NCBI GenBank assembly: GCA_951394045.1 | Contig: OX596000.1 | Span: 1,116,001 to 1,180,000 of the forward strand | Direction of reading: 5' to 3' | DNA from: Nitzschia sp. DOCU1 | Taxonomy: Eukaryota; Bacillariophyta; Bacillariophyceae; Bacillariales; Bacillariaceae | DNA length: 64,000 nt | Part shown: in pieces, positions 51,693 through 60,953 of the stretch | How the letters are laid out: each line of letters opens with the position of its first letter | How positions within the stretch are numbered: the stretch's first letter is position 1 | Made by a program: the position numbers and the translations under genes | Notes under the pieces: generated by a model | The model's input: the letters and a program-made list of their open reading frames with translations, nothing else | Databases searched by the model: none | Told to the model about the DNA's origin: nothing

Positions 51693-53774
51693 ATGGCGGC
51701 ATCCATTTCAGCATCATCTGCTGGTGCGCCTCCTTGCGGCTGTTCCCCTCCGAGAAGGATGGATCATAGGCGTCAAGATCAACTTTCCTGCTGCTCGCCG
51801 TCCGCCTCATCCGATCAGCTTCTTCCGTCTTCGCTTCACCGGCAACCAGGAATGCGAGTCTTTCAAAGCTGCATTCAAGGCAAAGCTGCAAAACAGTTAT
51901 TGGTAAGGCAGTTTGTGTTAGAAGTAGTGAAGATTCTTGACGAAGAGGTTGGCGATGATCATGATAGTAATGCTGCCATCAACAAGAATGAAAGAATGGT
52001 CATAGTGAAAGAAGAAACTCCTTCCCTACCACTAAGAACGAGGACGGACAGTATCCAACGCATTCGTCGAAATCTTAACTCAAAGCGTTCTTCGTGGCAG
52101 CAAGTTGCCTTGCGTGGTCGAACAAAGGAGGCTCGTGATCATGAAGCGACTTTGTACCTACTCCGAGACGCTGCCAAACGCGCAGCGAAGAGAGCAATGA
52201 TGGATGAATCCACCCACAGCGTCGCAAGTACTAGAACCGATTCCAGCATTGATGGAGACTCGGTTCGAGCTTCTGTGCTGTTGGAAGAGGCTCGACGAGC
52301 TGCAGGAAGACCCCTGCGGTCCTCAGCGTTAAGTTCACGTCGTGGTTCTGGTGCTGCTGTTATTGCCACCAGTAGCAGTAGCGACGGAGTAAGGGGAGAG
52401 GCTATAGAAATCACGAGATGCATTTCGGCTACCAAGAAGATTCAGGCTCTAGCCCGCGGTAGAGCTTGCCGAAGGCGATTGTTGTTGAAACGAAGACGAG
52501 AACAAGAGCAGCGAAGAAGAACAAGACACCTTGCCAGTTTCACAAAACAGCAGCACAAGTCGTACTTGCCACCCCCACCCAGCTTGTCAGATTCCAGGCG
52601 ACGCGTACTAGAGCACCGGGCATCGGATATCACAATGAGTGACTTTGGAGACTCGGCACGCTACGATCTCAGTACACTGTTGACCTTGTCTTCGCATCAC
52701 ACGATCATCTCCATTTTAGAGGCAGACGATGAGGAAAACGATGATGACGAAGAGTATGATGAGTTTCAGCTTCCTAGAGACGACGAACAGCTTCCTTCTT
52801 CGGATGATATCGCCATGAGCGACTTTGCTGGAGACTCGGCACACTACGATCGCAGTACACTGATAACCTTGTCTTCGCATCACACGATTATCTCCATTGT
52901 TGAGGCAAACGATGAGGGCGAAGAGGATGATGAGTTTCAGCTTCCTAGAGACGACGAACAGCTTCCTTCTTCGGATGATAACTGGGATCATGAAACGGGT
53001 TCCCTTCGTTCATTTGAAGGATTGAACGATTTGAAGTACGCACTCAGCGAGACAAGATCGACTAGTCTACCGGTCTCTTCGTCGTCTCGAATGGTGCCTG
53101 CCGCAATCGGATTCGCATCCTTTTCTAGTTACTTTGGGACCGGTATCATGGGCTTGGGGGACACACCGATACAACGACCCGAACGACGCCTTTCCTCCTC
53201 TTCGTTGCGCGAGGACGCCGAAGAAGTGTCCCTCCCCGAAGTGCCGTCTGGAGAAGATCATGATGGCCCTCTTCTCGACGACGACGATGTTCGCCCCAGT
53301 TGTGAGGACATGCGTCGATCGGACGAAGGGTCCTTGAACTTCTTTGCAGACTTGAACCGTCGCCCTACCACGTTTCGACGACCACGAGCACAAAACGAAG
53401 GCGAAGGCAACTATTTTCTTCACTCAATGTCGGGCTCGTCATCGTCCAGCTTTTCTTCTCGGTGGGATGCTGGATCAGTTGCGCCTTTGCCTTCTCCCTC
53501 CTCCTCTTTGCCGCCTCCCGAGCAACAAAGAATAGCTTCCAAAGCAGCGAACAGTACTTACCTTCCGGCGACGAAGCTTAGTAACAATATGAATACGAAC
53601 AGCAACAACGATGGTAGCAATGGCAGCATGGACATTGTTTTTTTGACACTCATCAGTGTCGAAACCTCTCCAAAGCTTCCACTTCGCAAGCGTTCCACCA
53701 CGCCGCTTGTGGGGGATGTTGATGCTGGTGAGGTACAGCGCGTCTCACCGGTGGCGCGCAACAACAGCAGTTGA
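51693..53774 (+). CDS. IQ-motif protein, copy A, C-terminally truncated
   Basis: A 693-residue protein starting at ATG 51693. The IQ motif lies at about residues 246-268 (KIQALARGRACRRRL), a likely calmodulin-binding site. It is preceded by basic helical segments (KRSSWQQVALRGRTKE, RDAAKRAAKRAMMDES). The remainder is Ser/Arg/acidic low complexity. A 60-residue unit with MSDF, SSHHTIISI and FQLPRDDEQLPSSDD is present twice (period 180 bp), whereas copy B has it once. The stop at 53772-53774 comes 213 codons before that of copy B. Downstream sequence to about 54550 still resembles copy B's C-terminus in shifted frames (SFQDHGPCE, GTTINSIPEG, DNRKG), so the end was lost by frameshift. Function unknown; calcium/calmodulin response is inferred only. 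Confidence 0.7.
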   Translation: MAASISASSAGAPPCGCSPPRRMDHRRQDQLSCCSPSASSDQLLPSSLHRQPGMRVFQSCIQGKAAKQLLVRQFVLEVVKILDEEVGDDHDSNAAINKNERMVIVKEETPSLPLRTRTDSIQRIRRNLNSKRSSWQQVALRGRTKEARDHEATLYLLRDAAKRAAKRAMMDESTHSVASTRTDSSIDGDSVRASVLLEEARRAAGRPLRSSALSSRRGSGAAVIATSSSSDGVRGEAIEITRCISATKKIQALARGRACRRRLLLKRRREQEQRRRTRHLASFTKQQHKSYLPPPPSLSDSRRRVLEHRASDITMSDFGDSARYDLSTLLTLSSHHTIISILEADDEENDDDEEYDEFQLPRDDEQLPSSDDIAMSDFAGDSAHYDRSTLITLSSHHTIISIVEANDEGEEDDEFQLPRDDEQLPSSDDNWDHETGSLRSFEGLNDLKYALSETRSTSLPVSSSSRMVPAAIGFASFSSYFGTGIMGLGDTPIQRPERRLSSSSLREDAEEVSLPEVPSGEDHDGPLLDDDDVRPSCEDMRRSDEGSLNFFADLNRRPTTFRRPRAQNEGEGNYFLHSMSGSSSSSFSSRWDAGSVAPLPSPSSSLPPPEQQRIASKAANSTYLPATKLSNNMNTNSNNDGSNGSMDIVFLTLISVETSPKLPLRKRSTTPLVGDVDAGEVQRVSPVARNNSS
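52632..52991 (+). repeat. In-frame 180-bp tandem duplication in IQ copy A
   Basis: ATGAG(T/C)GACTTTG occurs at 52635 and 52815. Both units continue through TCTTCGCATCACACGAT, then TTTCAGCTTCCTAGAGACGA to CTTCCTTCTTCGGATGATA. Copy B has one unit, so the duplication occurred after the two copies separated or was lost in B. Confidence 0.85.
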
Positions 53775-55412
53775 TCCATCACAAGTCTCCTTTCAAGATC
53801 ATGGGCCTTGCGAGATCGTGGAGTCTTCGCCCAAATTTCCCATCCGAAAGTTGTCAATGTCAATGAGGAGTAGTACACTTGGAGAATCAACGCATCCTAC
53901 ACATGGGCCTTGCGAGATCGTGGAGTCTTCGCCCAAATAGCCCCCCCTCCGAAAGTTGTCAATGTCAATGAGGAGTACACTTGGAGGATCAACGCATGCT
54001 ACAAGTACTACTACTGGTGCAGGCGGCGGTCCCGCTCCCGATATCAAGCCACAATTAAGTTATGATGTGGTTGAAGAAAGCTGAGAAGAGGCACCACCTT
54101 TGGTGGTAGCAAATGCACTGTTTCGAATCCCGGAACGGAGAGTATCCGAACTACCGACTTCTCACCAGTCATTCTCCACCAAGAACAGCATCCGTAACAT
54201 CTTCAGGCCAACAGTGGCAAAAGCACCAACGTCTTCCTCCGGACAAGAACGAGATCTACAGGACAATAACGAGGAACCAACTTTCCCATAGCGTAGTACC
54301 GAAAGATGCCTTGCTAGTCCTACTTTTACAGACACCAGCACTTCTACTCCCGCTTCAATTGATGTTATCGTCCCTGGTACTACTATTAATTCCATTCCTG
54401 AAGGACGAGAGGAATACGCTTCTTCCCCGGATTCTTCTTCGTGCCGCTCCTCCAGGAGATTCATTGGTGCTGCATCGAGCCGCATCCTCGGTTCATGGAT
54501 TCAGTAGCTGGTGCGAAACTTGAAACGCCGATCGAAAATGGACAATCGAAAAGGACGAAAACAACAACAACTTCAACAGCCAACACTCCAGAAGGACCAA
54601 CAGGCACAAATCCAGCCGATGACGCCAACGAAGAACGTTTCGGGAAGAATAGTAGCACGTCAAGTACTACAGTAACTAGCGGCAGCAACAGCGATTCCTC
54701 ACACAGCAGCAGTTGCAACGACGAGCTTCTTATTGCTAGTCCACGCTCGGTTATAGTTGGGCATCCAACCGCGGAGGGTGCTCAACAACAGCGTACTACT
54801 ACTATGCTTGTCGGACTTCTTCTCGTCGAAACAAACAAGGAAGCTTGCGAGTGGAGTGTCGGACTGCTGGTTATTAAAATGGCCGGTCGCCTCGTAGGAT
54901 TAGTAATTTCCTTCGCTCGGGGTTCTTCATCATGCCACTGTACATAAGAAGCACTCTTTGATTCCAATATCCGTATCTACGACACTACGCTAGCTACTAA
55001 AGAGAAAGAACTCTTGGAAGTACTAAACTTTACTACTGCATATTGAGATCAGTTGTTAAGTCAGTACTATCATAGTGACTGATGAATCCATCCTTGGTGG
55101 GCTGCTGCGACTCCTCCAAATGTAGCAGCAGATGGACAGAACAATAATAAACGACGATCTTTTGATGGGGGGATGGCTCCTCCATCGACGACGAATTGTT
55201 TTTTTTTAAAATTTCGTTCCAACAAGAATGCCTCCTTCGCACTGTAGTCCAAACAAGTGGCAACAAGAACAAGAGTCAAATCATCCATTGGACTCGTTCT
55301 GCTGGCACGGTACATTGGCAACAAGAAACGCCCAATCATTGATTAGACTTGGAGAACAAGCCCCACTGTCGTTTTGGTGCAACGCAAGTGTTGCAGTGCA
55401 CCATGGCCGTTT
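53775..55412. other. Decayed 3' part of IQ copy A and intergenic DNA
   Basis: 53775 to about 54550 is former coding sequence of copy A with frame shifts and stops. From there to about 55130 it still matches the 3' flank of copy B. The remainder, to the stop codon of the next gene at 55413, contains no gene. Confidence 0.6.
53801..54000 (+). repeat. About 102-bp tandem duplication downstream of IQ copy A
   Basis: ATGGGCCTTGCGAGATCGTG, followed by GAGTCTTCGCCCAAAT, starts at 53801 and again at 53903. Both continue with CCGAAAGTTGTCAATGTCAA. The second unit is a few bases shorter and contains TAG directly after CCCAAA. Copy B has one unit. Confidence 0.85.
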
Positions 55413-56423
55413 TTAGCCGGAAAAAAGTTTTGAAAACAAGAGCTCGTCAAAGGATCCTTCTCCCAACTTGTACAGTTCCGCCAAGAGCAGAATTTGGGGC
55501 AGCCACTTTATCATGCTGGTGGTTGTGAGGTCGTCGTCGGCATCATGAATATTTTCCTTTTGGAATGTAGCTTGAGAGGTTGTTAGTAGCCGCCATGAGG
55601 ACCATGCAAACAATCCCACGGCAGAATCTTGCCCAATGCCAGCTGCCGTGACGACATTGGGTCCCGTCATGTAGACGGGCATCCAAGCATCATAGGCACC
55701 TCCTATAATTAATCCAATGCCCAAAACTACCAACGTCCATCGAGCCATGGTCGATTCAGCTACCAATGCTCTCGTAGTAGTAGTAAGCGCTGGTGGTATG
55801 TCGTGGTTGTCTGGCAAAATCATGGCAAGGATATTCAATATCACATACAATGCTCCAATCCCAAACGGCCATGTATATCTCCATGTTTGCATCCATTCCA
55901 GCCGAGATAATAAATCTCCCAAGACACACGAGGCTGCATACGTGCCGACCATCCATAACCCCATGTCCATCCAACGATTCTTGTAGGTCGTCCTGCCGTC
56001 GTTGTTACTGTCAATGACAGGTGTACCAGTAGTACCAAAATTCTCCAATAGGTAGGATATCGTTGGTAAATGGGCCGACGAAGAAGAAGTAGATGTGGCG
56101 GAACGGATGGAGATCTCGACTGAATTCTTCTTTGGATCGTCATCGTACAGCGTCATTATAAGATCTTCATCTTGGTCGCAGGGGCGGCGAGTTGAATGTT
56201 CGTTATGTTCGTATACTACAACACGATCTCGTGGCACAAGAGTGCTTGGAGAATGATGCCTCATGCGACATGCTTGTCGTCGTCGTTGTCGCGTGGACCG
56301 GACCGCATCCGGAACAACCAAAGCCGCCGTGATCATGGAACTTGTTTGACTCATAATGGCGATGAGAAGAAGCATTGGCAGCACGACCACAACATTGTAA
56401 ACAAAAACAGAAACACGCCTCAT
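55413..56423 (-). CDS. Uncharacterised membrane protein with signal peptide
   Basis: A 336-residue protein with an ATG at 56421-56423. A hydrophobic N-terminus (VSVFVYNVVVVLPMLLLIAI) is followed by ITAALVVPDAV, a plausible signal cleavage zone. The 100-residue middle is polar. Residues about 148-270 hold three or four helices: MGLWMVGTYAASCVLGDLL, WPFGIGALYVILNILAMILP, WTLVVLGIGLIIGGAYDAWM and possibly VTAAGIGQDSAVGLFAW. No family recognised. Entry to the ER or plastid is inferred from the leader. It lies in the spacer of the large inverted duplication. Confidence 0.55.
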   Translation of the reverse strand: MRRVSVFVYNVVVVLPMLLLIAIMSQTSSMITAALVVPDAVRSTRQRRRQACRMRHHSPSTLVPRDRVVVYEHNEHSTRRPCDQDEDLIMTLYDDDPKKNSVEISIRSATSTSSSSAHLPTISYLLENFGTTGTPVIDSNNDGRTTYKNRWMDMGLWMVGTYAASCVLGDLLSRLEWMQTWRYTWPFGIGALYVILNILAMILPDNHDIPPALTTTTRALVAESTMARWTLVVLGIGLIIGGAYDAWMPVYMTGPNVVTAAGIGQDSAVGLFAWSSWRLLTTSQATFQKENIHDADDDLTTTSMIKWLPQILLLAELYKLGEGSFDELLFSKLFSG

Positions 56424-57598
56424 GCTACTGTTATCTCCGATCCATATGCAGTGAGTGATATGTTAAAGAAACGGCTCCTATCACATGGCAAAAGTATAGT
56501 CATCGTCATCTCGATCATAGAGAATCTGCTTCCAATATGGAAGATGCTTCTTTGGTGCTCACGTCAGTCGATTCGGTCGGCCGGCTCGCTCGCTGGAGAT
56601 CTTTCAGAGAGTCAGTCAAAGGAGTCCGTCGTTGATTTCGCCCCCGAATTCTTTTTCGACTCCGACAAAAATGACCATGACAATGACGGCAGCAAGAACG
56701 AGGCGAAAGCAAGATCCATTTATCTGGCAAGATCGTTTTCGTTTGTTCGTTGGTGGTGGCGCAAAAGAAGCAAAAGAAGAAGCAGGCGAGCCCCCCATCC
56801 AAGAACACTCGAAAGCAAAGAGAGTGCGGCCTCGACAAAGCACGACGGCCAAGAGAACTTGAAAGGGATATCGTCGTCGTCAATGCTGCTGTAGTCAGCC
56901 GGCGAGCCGCTATTGGAAGAAAAATGAGAGTGCCTCGACAAAATAGGCCAAGAACTGGAAAAGATACCGTGGTTGTCCAAGATAGTAGTTGTAGTATCAG
57001 TGGATGTTGTTGGACTTGGAATAACGAAACTACTACTACTATAGCCACCTCTATCGGTAGCCACCTCTAACCACTCTACTAGAGCTAGAGTAACAAGAAC
57101 AAAGGTACCTACTCCAACTCGTCACCACCACTCCGTCGTCAAAGTAATGACGCACACCACATGATGGGGAATCATGTTTCAACGTCAGTTTCCATTTCCA
57201 TGACGAAAAACGAAAAATTTGGCGGCAATAGTACAGGCAGTGTGAGGGCAGCAATCGAAGTCAGCATAAATGTAATAGCAACGTCAGTGGAAAGATAGAT
57301 ACGACTTTTTTGAAACCGCCAAACGTCATTCTCCTTTCATGCCATCATTCTTCTTCTTGGTGGTAAATTTGGCGAGATGGATACGGGACGTTTGATGGTA
57401 GTAGTAGTTCCTCCCTCGTTGACGATACACTTTGTGGGCTCTACTAACAATCTCTAAAAATACTCTAGCATCCGTAGCAGAAAAGTTGTGCTAGGCAGTA
57501 TTAGCATTAGTTCTTTGTGTAACACTCACGCCGGTGCACAATGGAAGTAGTAGTAGCTGTAGCTCAGTAGTAGCTAGTAGTAGTATTATATGTTGGGT
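56424..57598. other. Intergenic
   Basis: 1.2 kb with overlapping ORFs on both strands, none convincing. A plus-strand frame ending at 56894 has a Ser/Lys-rich end but overlaps the start of the membrane-protein gene. ACTACTACTACTA occurs near 57027. Confidence 0.35.
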
Positions 57599-58834
57599 TC
57601 ATCGAAGAAACATGATTGGCGAATGACACCGTTCCGGACGTCGGACGGGTTCATCTCGTGTTAACATGCTCGAACAAAACGAGGCATGTCCCAGCTCGTG
57701 CATGTTATTATTGGACGGTCGTCCAAGGGGCACGAGCTTTGTCGAAGAAGCAGTTCTAGCCGGCGAAAATATCGGTGCTGGTCGAAAGGTCGGAAGCTTG
57801 TTGCTGCTGTTGCTATTGCGTTGTTTCGGTGGATCTGCCAACGAACAAGGACTAATAGGTGGATATAAGGATAACCCTCCTGGACTGGAGAAATGCAATC
57901 GTTGTTGAATGTCTGCCCCACGCGGTAGCGGAGAGCCGGTGCGTCGTCTGGTCGGAGAGCGTGTGCGAAGGGGACGCTTGACTGGGGAATCCATGCTATG
58001 ATCTTTGGATAACCAGGTCGAAAAGGAATCTTGCATCATGGGAGCACTACCAAACTCGGAATCCAACCACGTTTCGGGCGTCGAAGTAGATGCATGTAAC
58101 TTGTTCATCTTTACAAGATCGCGATTGTTGTTATTGCGGATGTGAAGGCAACCGTCCGCATCATCAGCGTCTTCGCTCTCAAAGGGAAGACTGATATTCA
58201 ATTTCTCCTCATGAGGACTCCAATCCAGACTTGCCAGTGAATCATCAAAGTCCTCCATGGTAACTTCGGAGAACATGGACTTGCAGGTATGATTTGTAGA
58301 CGTCAAGTTGTCCTTCTTCTTTATTGTCTTTCTAGTAGTAGTAAACATGACCATGGAATAGCGAACGAGATAGCCTCGCACACAAGCCTGGATGATTTTG
58401 GCACTCTTGTCTTCCTTCAAGCGTTGTGCTTTGAGAGCCGCTTCCTTGAGGCCCTCCAAGAGCTTCTTTTGATGTGCTCGAGGCGACAATGCCAGCTCTC
58501 GAAAGGAGCTCCGGCGATGAGCCGAAAAGGCAGACAAGGGATCGCGGCCGCTTTCACTTTTCGAGTGGCGTGGTACAGGCGATCGACAGCTTTCGTCGGA
58601 GGACAGTGGAGGTGCCGAGGTCGCTGCGACAATCATTGCTCGCCTGTTTGCCTCGGATTCGATCATTCTCTTGCGATCGAGAAGCTTTTCCCAGCGAGGA
58701 CTCGGTTTTTCATTGTCACTGCTGCCACGTCCAGATCGGCTTCGACTAGAGTCTCCTGGGCTATGTTGTTGTTGTTGGCGATCATCATGGATGGCTGTCA
58801 TGTCTGGATTGGCTGTCATCATTACCATCATCAT
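57599..58834 (-). CDS. IQ-motif protein, third member of the local family
   Basis: A 411-residue protein starting at a cluster of ATG codons (58832-58834; MMMVMM). The IQ motif lies at about residues 142-160 (AKIIQACVRGYLVRYSM), preceded by a charged helix (KKLLEGLKEAALKAQRLKEDK). The rest is low complexity with Ser/Arg/Pro runs such as RTRSPTRRRTGSPLPR. The C-terminus PVRRPERCHSP resembles PIRRPERFLSP of copies A and B, so the three probably share ancestry; it is shorter and more diverged. Calmodulin binding is the likely property; the cellular role is unknown. It sits between the inverted arms in the same orientation as copy B. Confidence 0.6.
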   Translation of the reverse strand: MMMVMMTANPDMTAIHDDRQQQQHSPGDSSRSRSGRGSSDNEKPSPRWEKLLDRKRMIESEANRRAMIVAATSAPPLSSDESCRSPVPRHSKSESGRDPLSAFSAHRRSSFRELALSPRAHQKKLLEGLKEAALKAQRLKEDKSAKIIQACVRGYLVRYSMVMFTTTRKTIKKKDNLTSTNHTCKSMFSEVTMEDFDDSLASLDWSPHEEKLNISLPFESEDADDADGCLHIRNNNNRDLVKMNKLHASTSTPETWLDSEFGSAPMMQDSFSTWLSKDHSMDSPVKRPLRTRSPTRRRTGSPLPRGADIQQRLHFSSPGGLSLYPPISPCSLADPPKQRNSNSSNKLPTFRPAPIFSPARTASSTKLVPLGRPSNNNMHELGHASFCSSMLTRDEPVRRPERCHSPIMFLR

Positions 58835-60953
58835 GGTGTTGATGGGGTAGTCAGTCCTCGGTGGTCCACACTATTATGATAAATCTGGAAGGACGCGAAA
58901 CAAGTTCGTTGGAAAAATGTCCCATTGATTATCGCGAAGGAAGCAAGTTTGATCTTGGGCCCACGTTGCAGAAGTCGGCGGGATTGCGCCCGACGGAAAA
59001 GCGAAGGTATCCCAAAAAGGCCCTTCTGCGCACCACTATAATTTCCACCGATCGATGGAATTACATCAAATACAAATATACAGATTTGTATGTATTATGT
59101 ACTAGAGGATACATGCCCTTAACAGGGCTTGTCAGATGCCCCAATGAGAACCCCATCCGATCAAAGGGCTTTGCAAGATAAATAGATGAAAATGATGACG
59201 TCGAGTATCATCATTTGGTAGGGGATTCGCGGTGGTTCTCGACAATGGAGAAAGTCAACGACGGCGTTGCTAAATAGGCTTATGGAAGCAAGATTCATTG
59301 GGTTCTCAGAACCCATATTATCGAGTATTATCGAAACGATGGCCATTCCATTTCTTTAGGGAGCAAAAAAGTACAGAGTAGTGAATCTTTAAAGTCACCA
59401 CGTCAGTTTCTACTGAATTCCGATGGTGGTACATTTAACAAACCAAGTCGAGAATCCACGCGTTTGTCGTAGGCTAGTCGTCGGCATTCCATATACTGTA
59501 CTGTACTCTATGGAGCAATCTTGGAGAATTGTAGCCGAGAACAACCGAATAGCATTGCCCCGACCGCTACTACAATGTCGGTCTTCAAGGACACTATTAA
59601 CATTTTCCAATCGTTCCTTGTAACTGGAATGATAGTAATCTACAGAGTCATTCAGTGGCAGTAAATATCAGCACTTCGAAAACAAAAGTACTCTAGCTAG
59701 TAGCGCTGCAATAACAACATTTAGTTTATGCCATCGCCGCATCCTTCTCAACAAGAACAAAAAACAAAAGCAACGGACTACCGGCCTTCTTTTGTGTACC
59801 TATTGGTGTTATGCCATGGAAACTCCGTAGGTATTATGAATGACGAAACTGGTCAACAACCACAAACGTCATTGGTAATGTATGGCGAAAATAGTTCTAG
59901 TAGCAGCATAGCTAGTAGAGGAGAAGGCAGTACTTTCCACCACCAGCACCACTCCGCAGGTACTATGAATAGTCATTGTTGGATCCCGAGTTCCAGATTT
60001 CTTTTGAGGATGTTGCAATTCTGTCCCCCAATGAGCAAATGTCATTGGCAATGACAACCACACCAGAAGAGTATCACTACTACTATTGCTAAAATGGTTC
60101 TTCCAGCAGCAGCGTAGAGAAGGAAGTGCTATCCACCACCACCACTTCGCAGGTACGATATTATGAATAGTCATTGTTGGTTCCCGAGTTCCAGATTTCT
60201 TTTGATGTTGCAATTCTCCTCCTGTTCCCCAATGAGCAAAAAGCAATTGACGTCAGATTCGAATTGTACAGTACGCCACGCCCAGCAAAGCAGTCAGCAC
60301 ATTCACGGACATGCGTACCTACTACTTTTGCAAGGCACACGCTAGAGTACAAGCTCCATTACTCTACTACATTCATAAAAAAAGATATTACTACTATCGT
60401 GCTAATTTTGGAATACCGGTAGTTGTTGAATGCGATGGGATTTGAAATACTAGTAGTCATTTGGAGGAGTCGCGGCCCACCAAGGATGGATTCATTGATC
60501 ACCATGTAGCAACTGATCTCGATGTGCAGTAAGGTTTACTTCTTCCAAGCGTTCTTTCTCTTTAGTATCTAGCGTGATGTTGCAGATACGGATCTGGAAA
60601 TCAAGGAGCAGTGCTTCTTGTCTGTAGCATGATGAACGCCGAAGGGAATTACTACCGGTACTCCTACTCGCTCAGCGACCTGCCATTTTAATAACCAGCA
60701 GTCCGTCACTCTACTCGCAAGCTTCCTGTGCTTCGGCAAGAAGGTGTCCGAACATAGTAGTATTACGTTGTTGTTGAGCACCGTCTGCGGTTGGATGCCC
60801 AACTATACAACCGAGCGTGGACTACTAGGAAAAAGAAGCTCCTCGCTGGAACTGCTGCCGCCTGAGGAATCACTGTTGCTGCCGCTAGTCACTGTAGCAC
60901 TTGACGTGCTAGTATTCCTCCCGCCAAAAACGTTCTTCTTTGGCCTCATCGGC
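58835..60953. other. Intergenic, 3' flank of IQ copy B, with a tandem duplication
   Basis: 58835-59860 holds no gene. 59866-60245 is an imperfect tandem duplication (separate entry). From about 60440 to 60953 the sequence is the 3' flank of copy B and pairs with about 54560-55130 as part of the inverted duplication. Confidence 0.5.
59866..60245. repeat. Imperfect tandem duplication, unit about 175-205 bp
   Basis: Shared landmarks in order: A(C/T)GTCATTGG(T/C)AATG, TCCACCACCA, TATGAATAGTCATTGTTGG, CCCGAGTTCCAGATTTCTTTT and CCCCAATGAGCAAA. The first occurs at about 59866-60040, the second at about 60041-60245. It is noncoding. Confidence 0.8.

Larger units (their letters stand above)
51625..55130 (+). 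repeat. Left arm of a large inverted duplication
   Basis: The sequence here is the reverse complement of 60440-63600, with substitutions and small indels. Matching landmarks include the start region (CATTATTTCTTG upstream of the ATG), the whole IQ-protein frame, CACGTCAAGTACTACAGTAACT, GTTGGGCATCCAACCGC, GGAAGCTTGCGAGT, and a 3' flank with CCTTGGTGGGC. The boundaries are approximate. Confidence 0.8.

Noticed and set aside
56196..56894. Plus-strand ORF of 232 codons
   Set aside because: Its 5' half is antisense to the membrane-protein gene at 55413-56423; the 3' half is Arg/Ser low complexity with no family resemblance.
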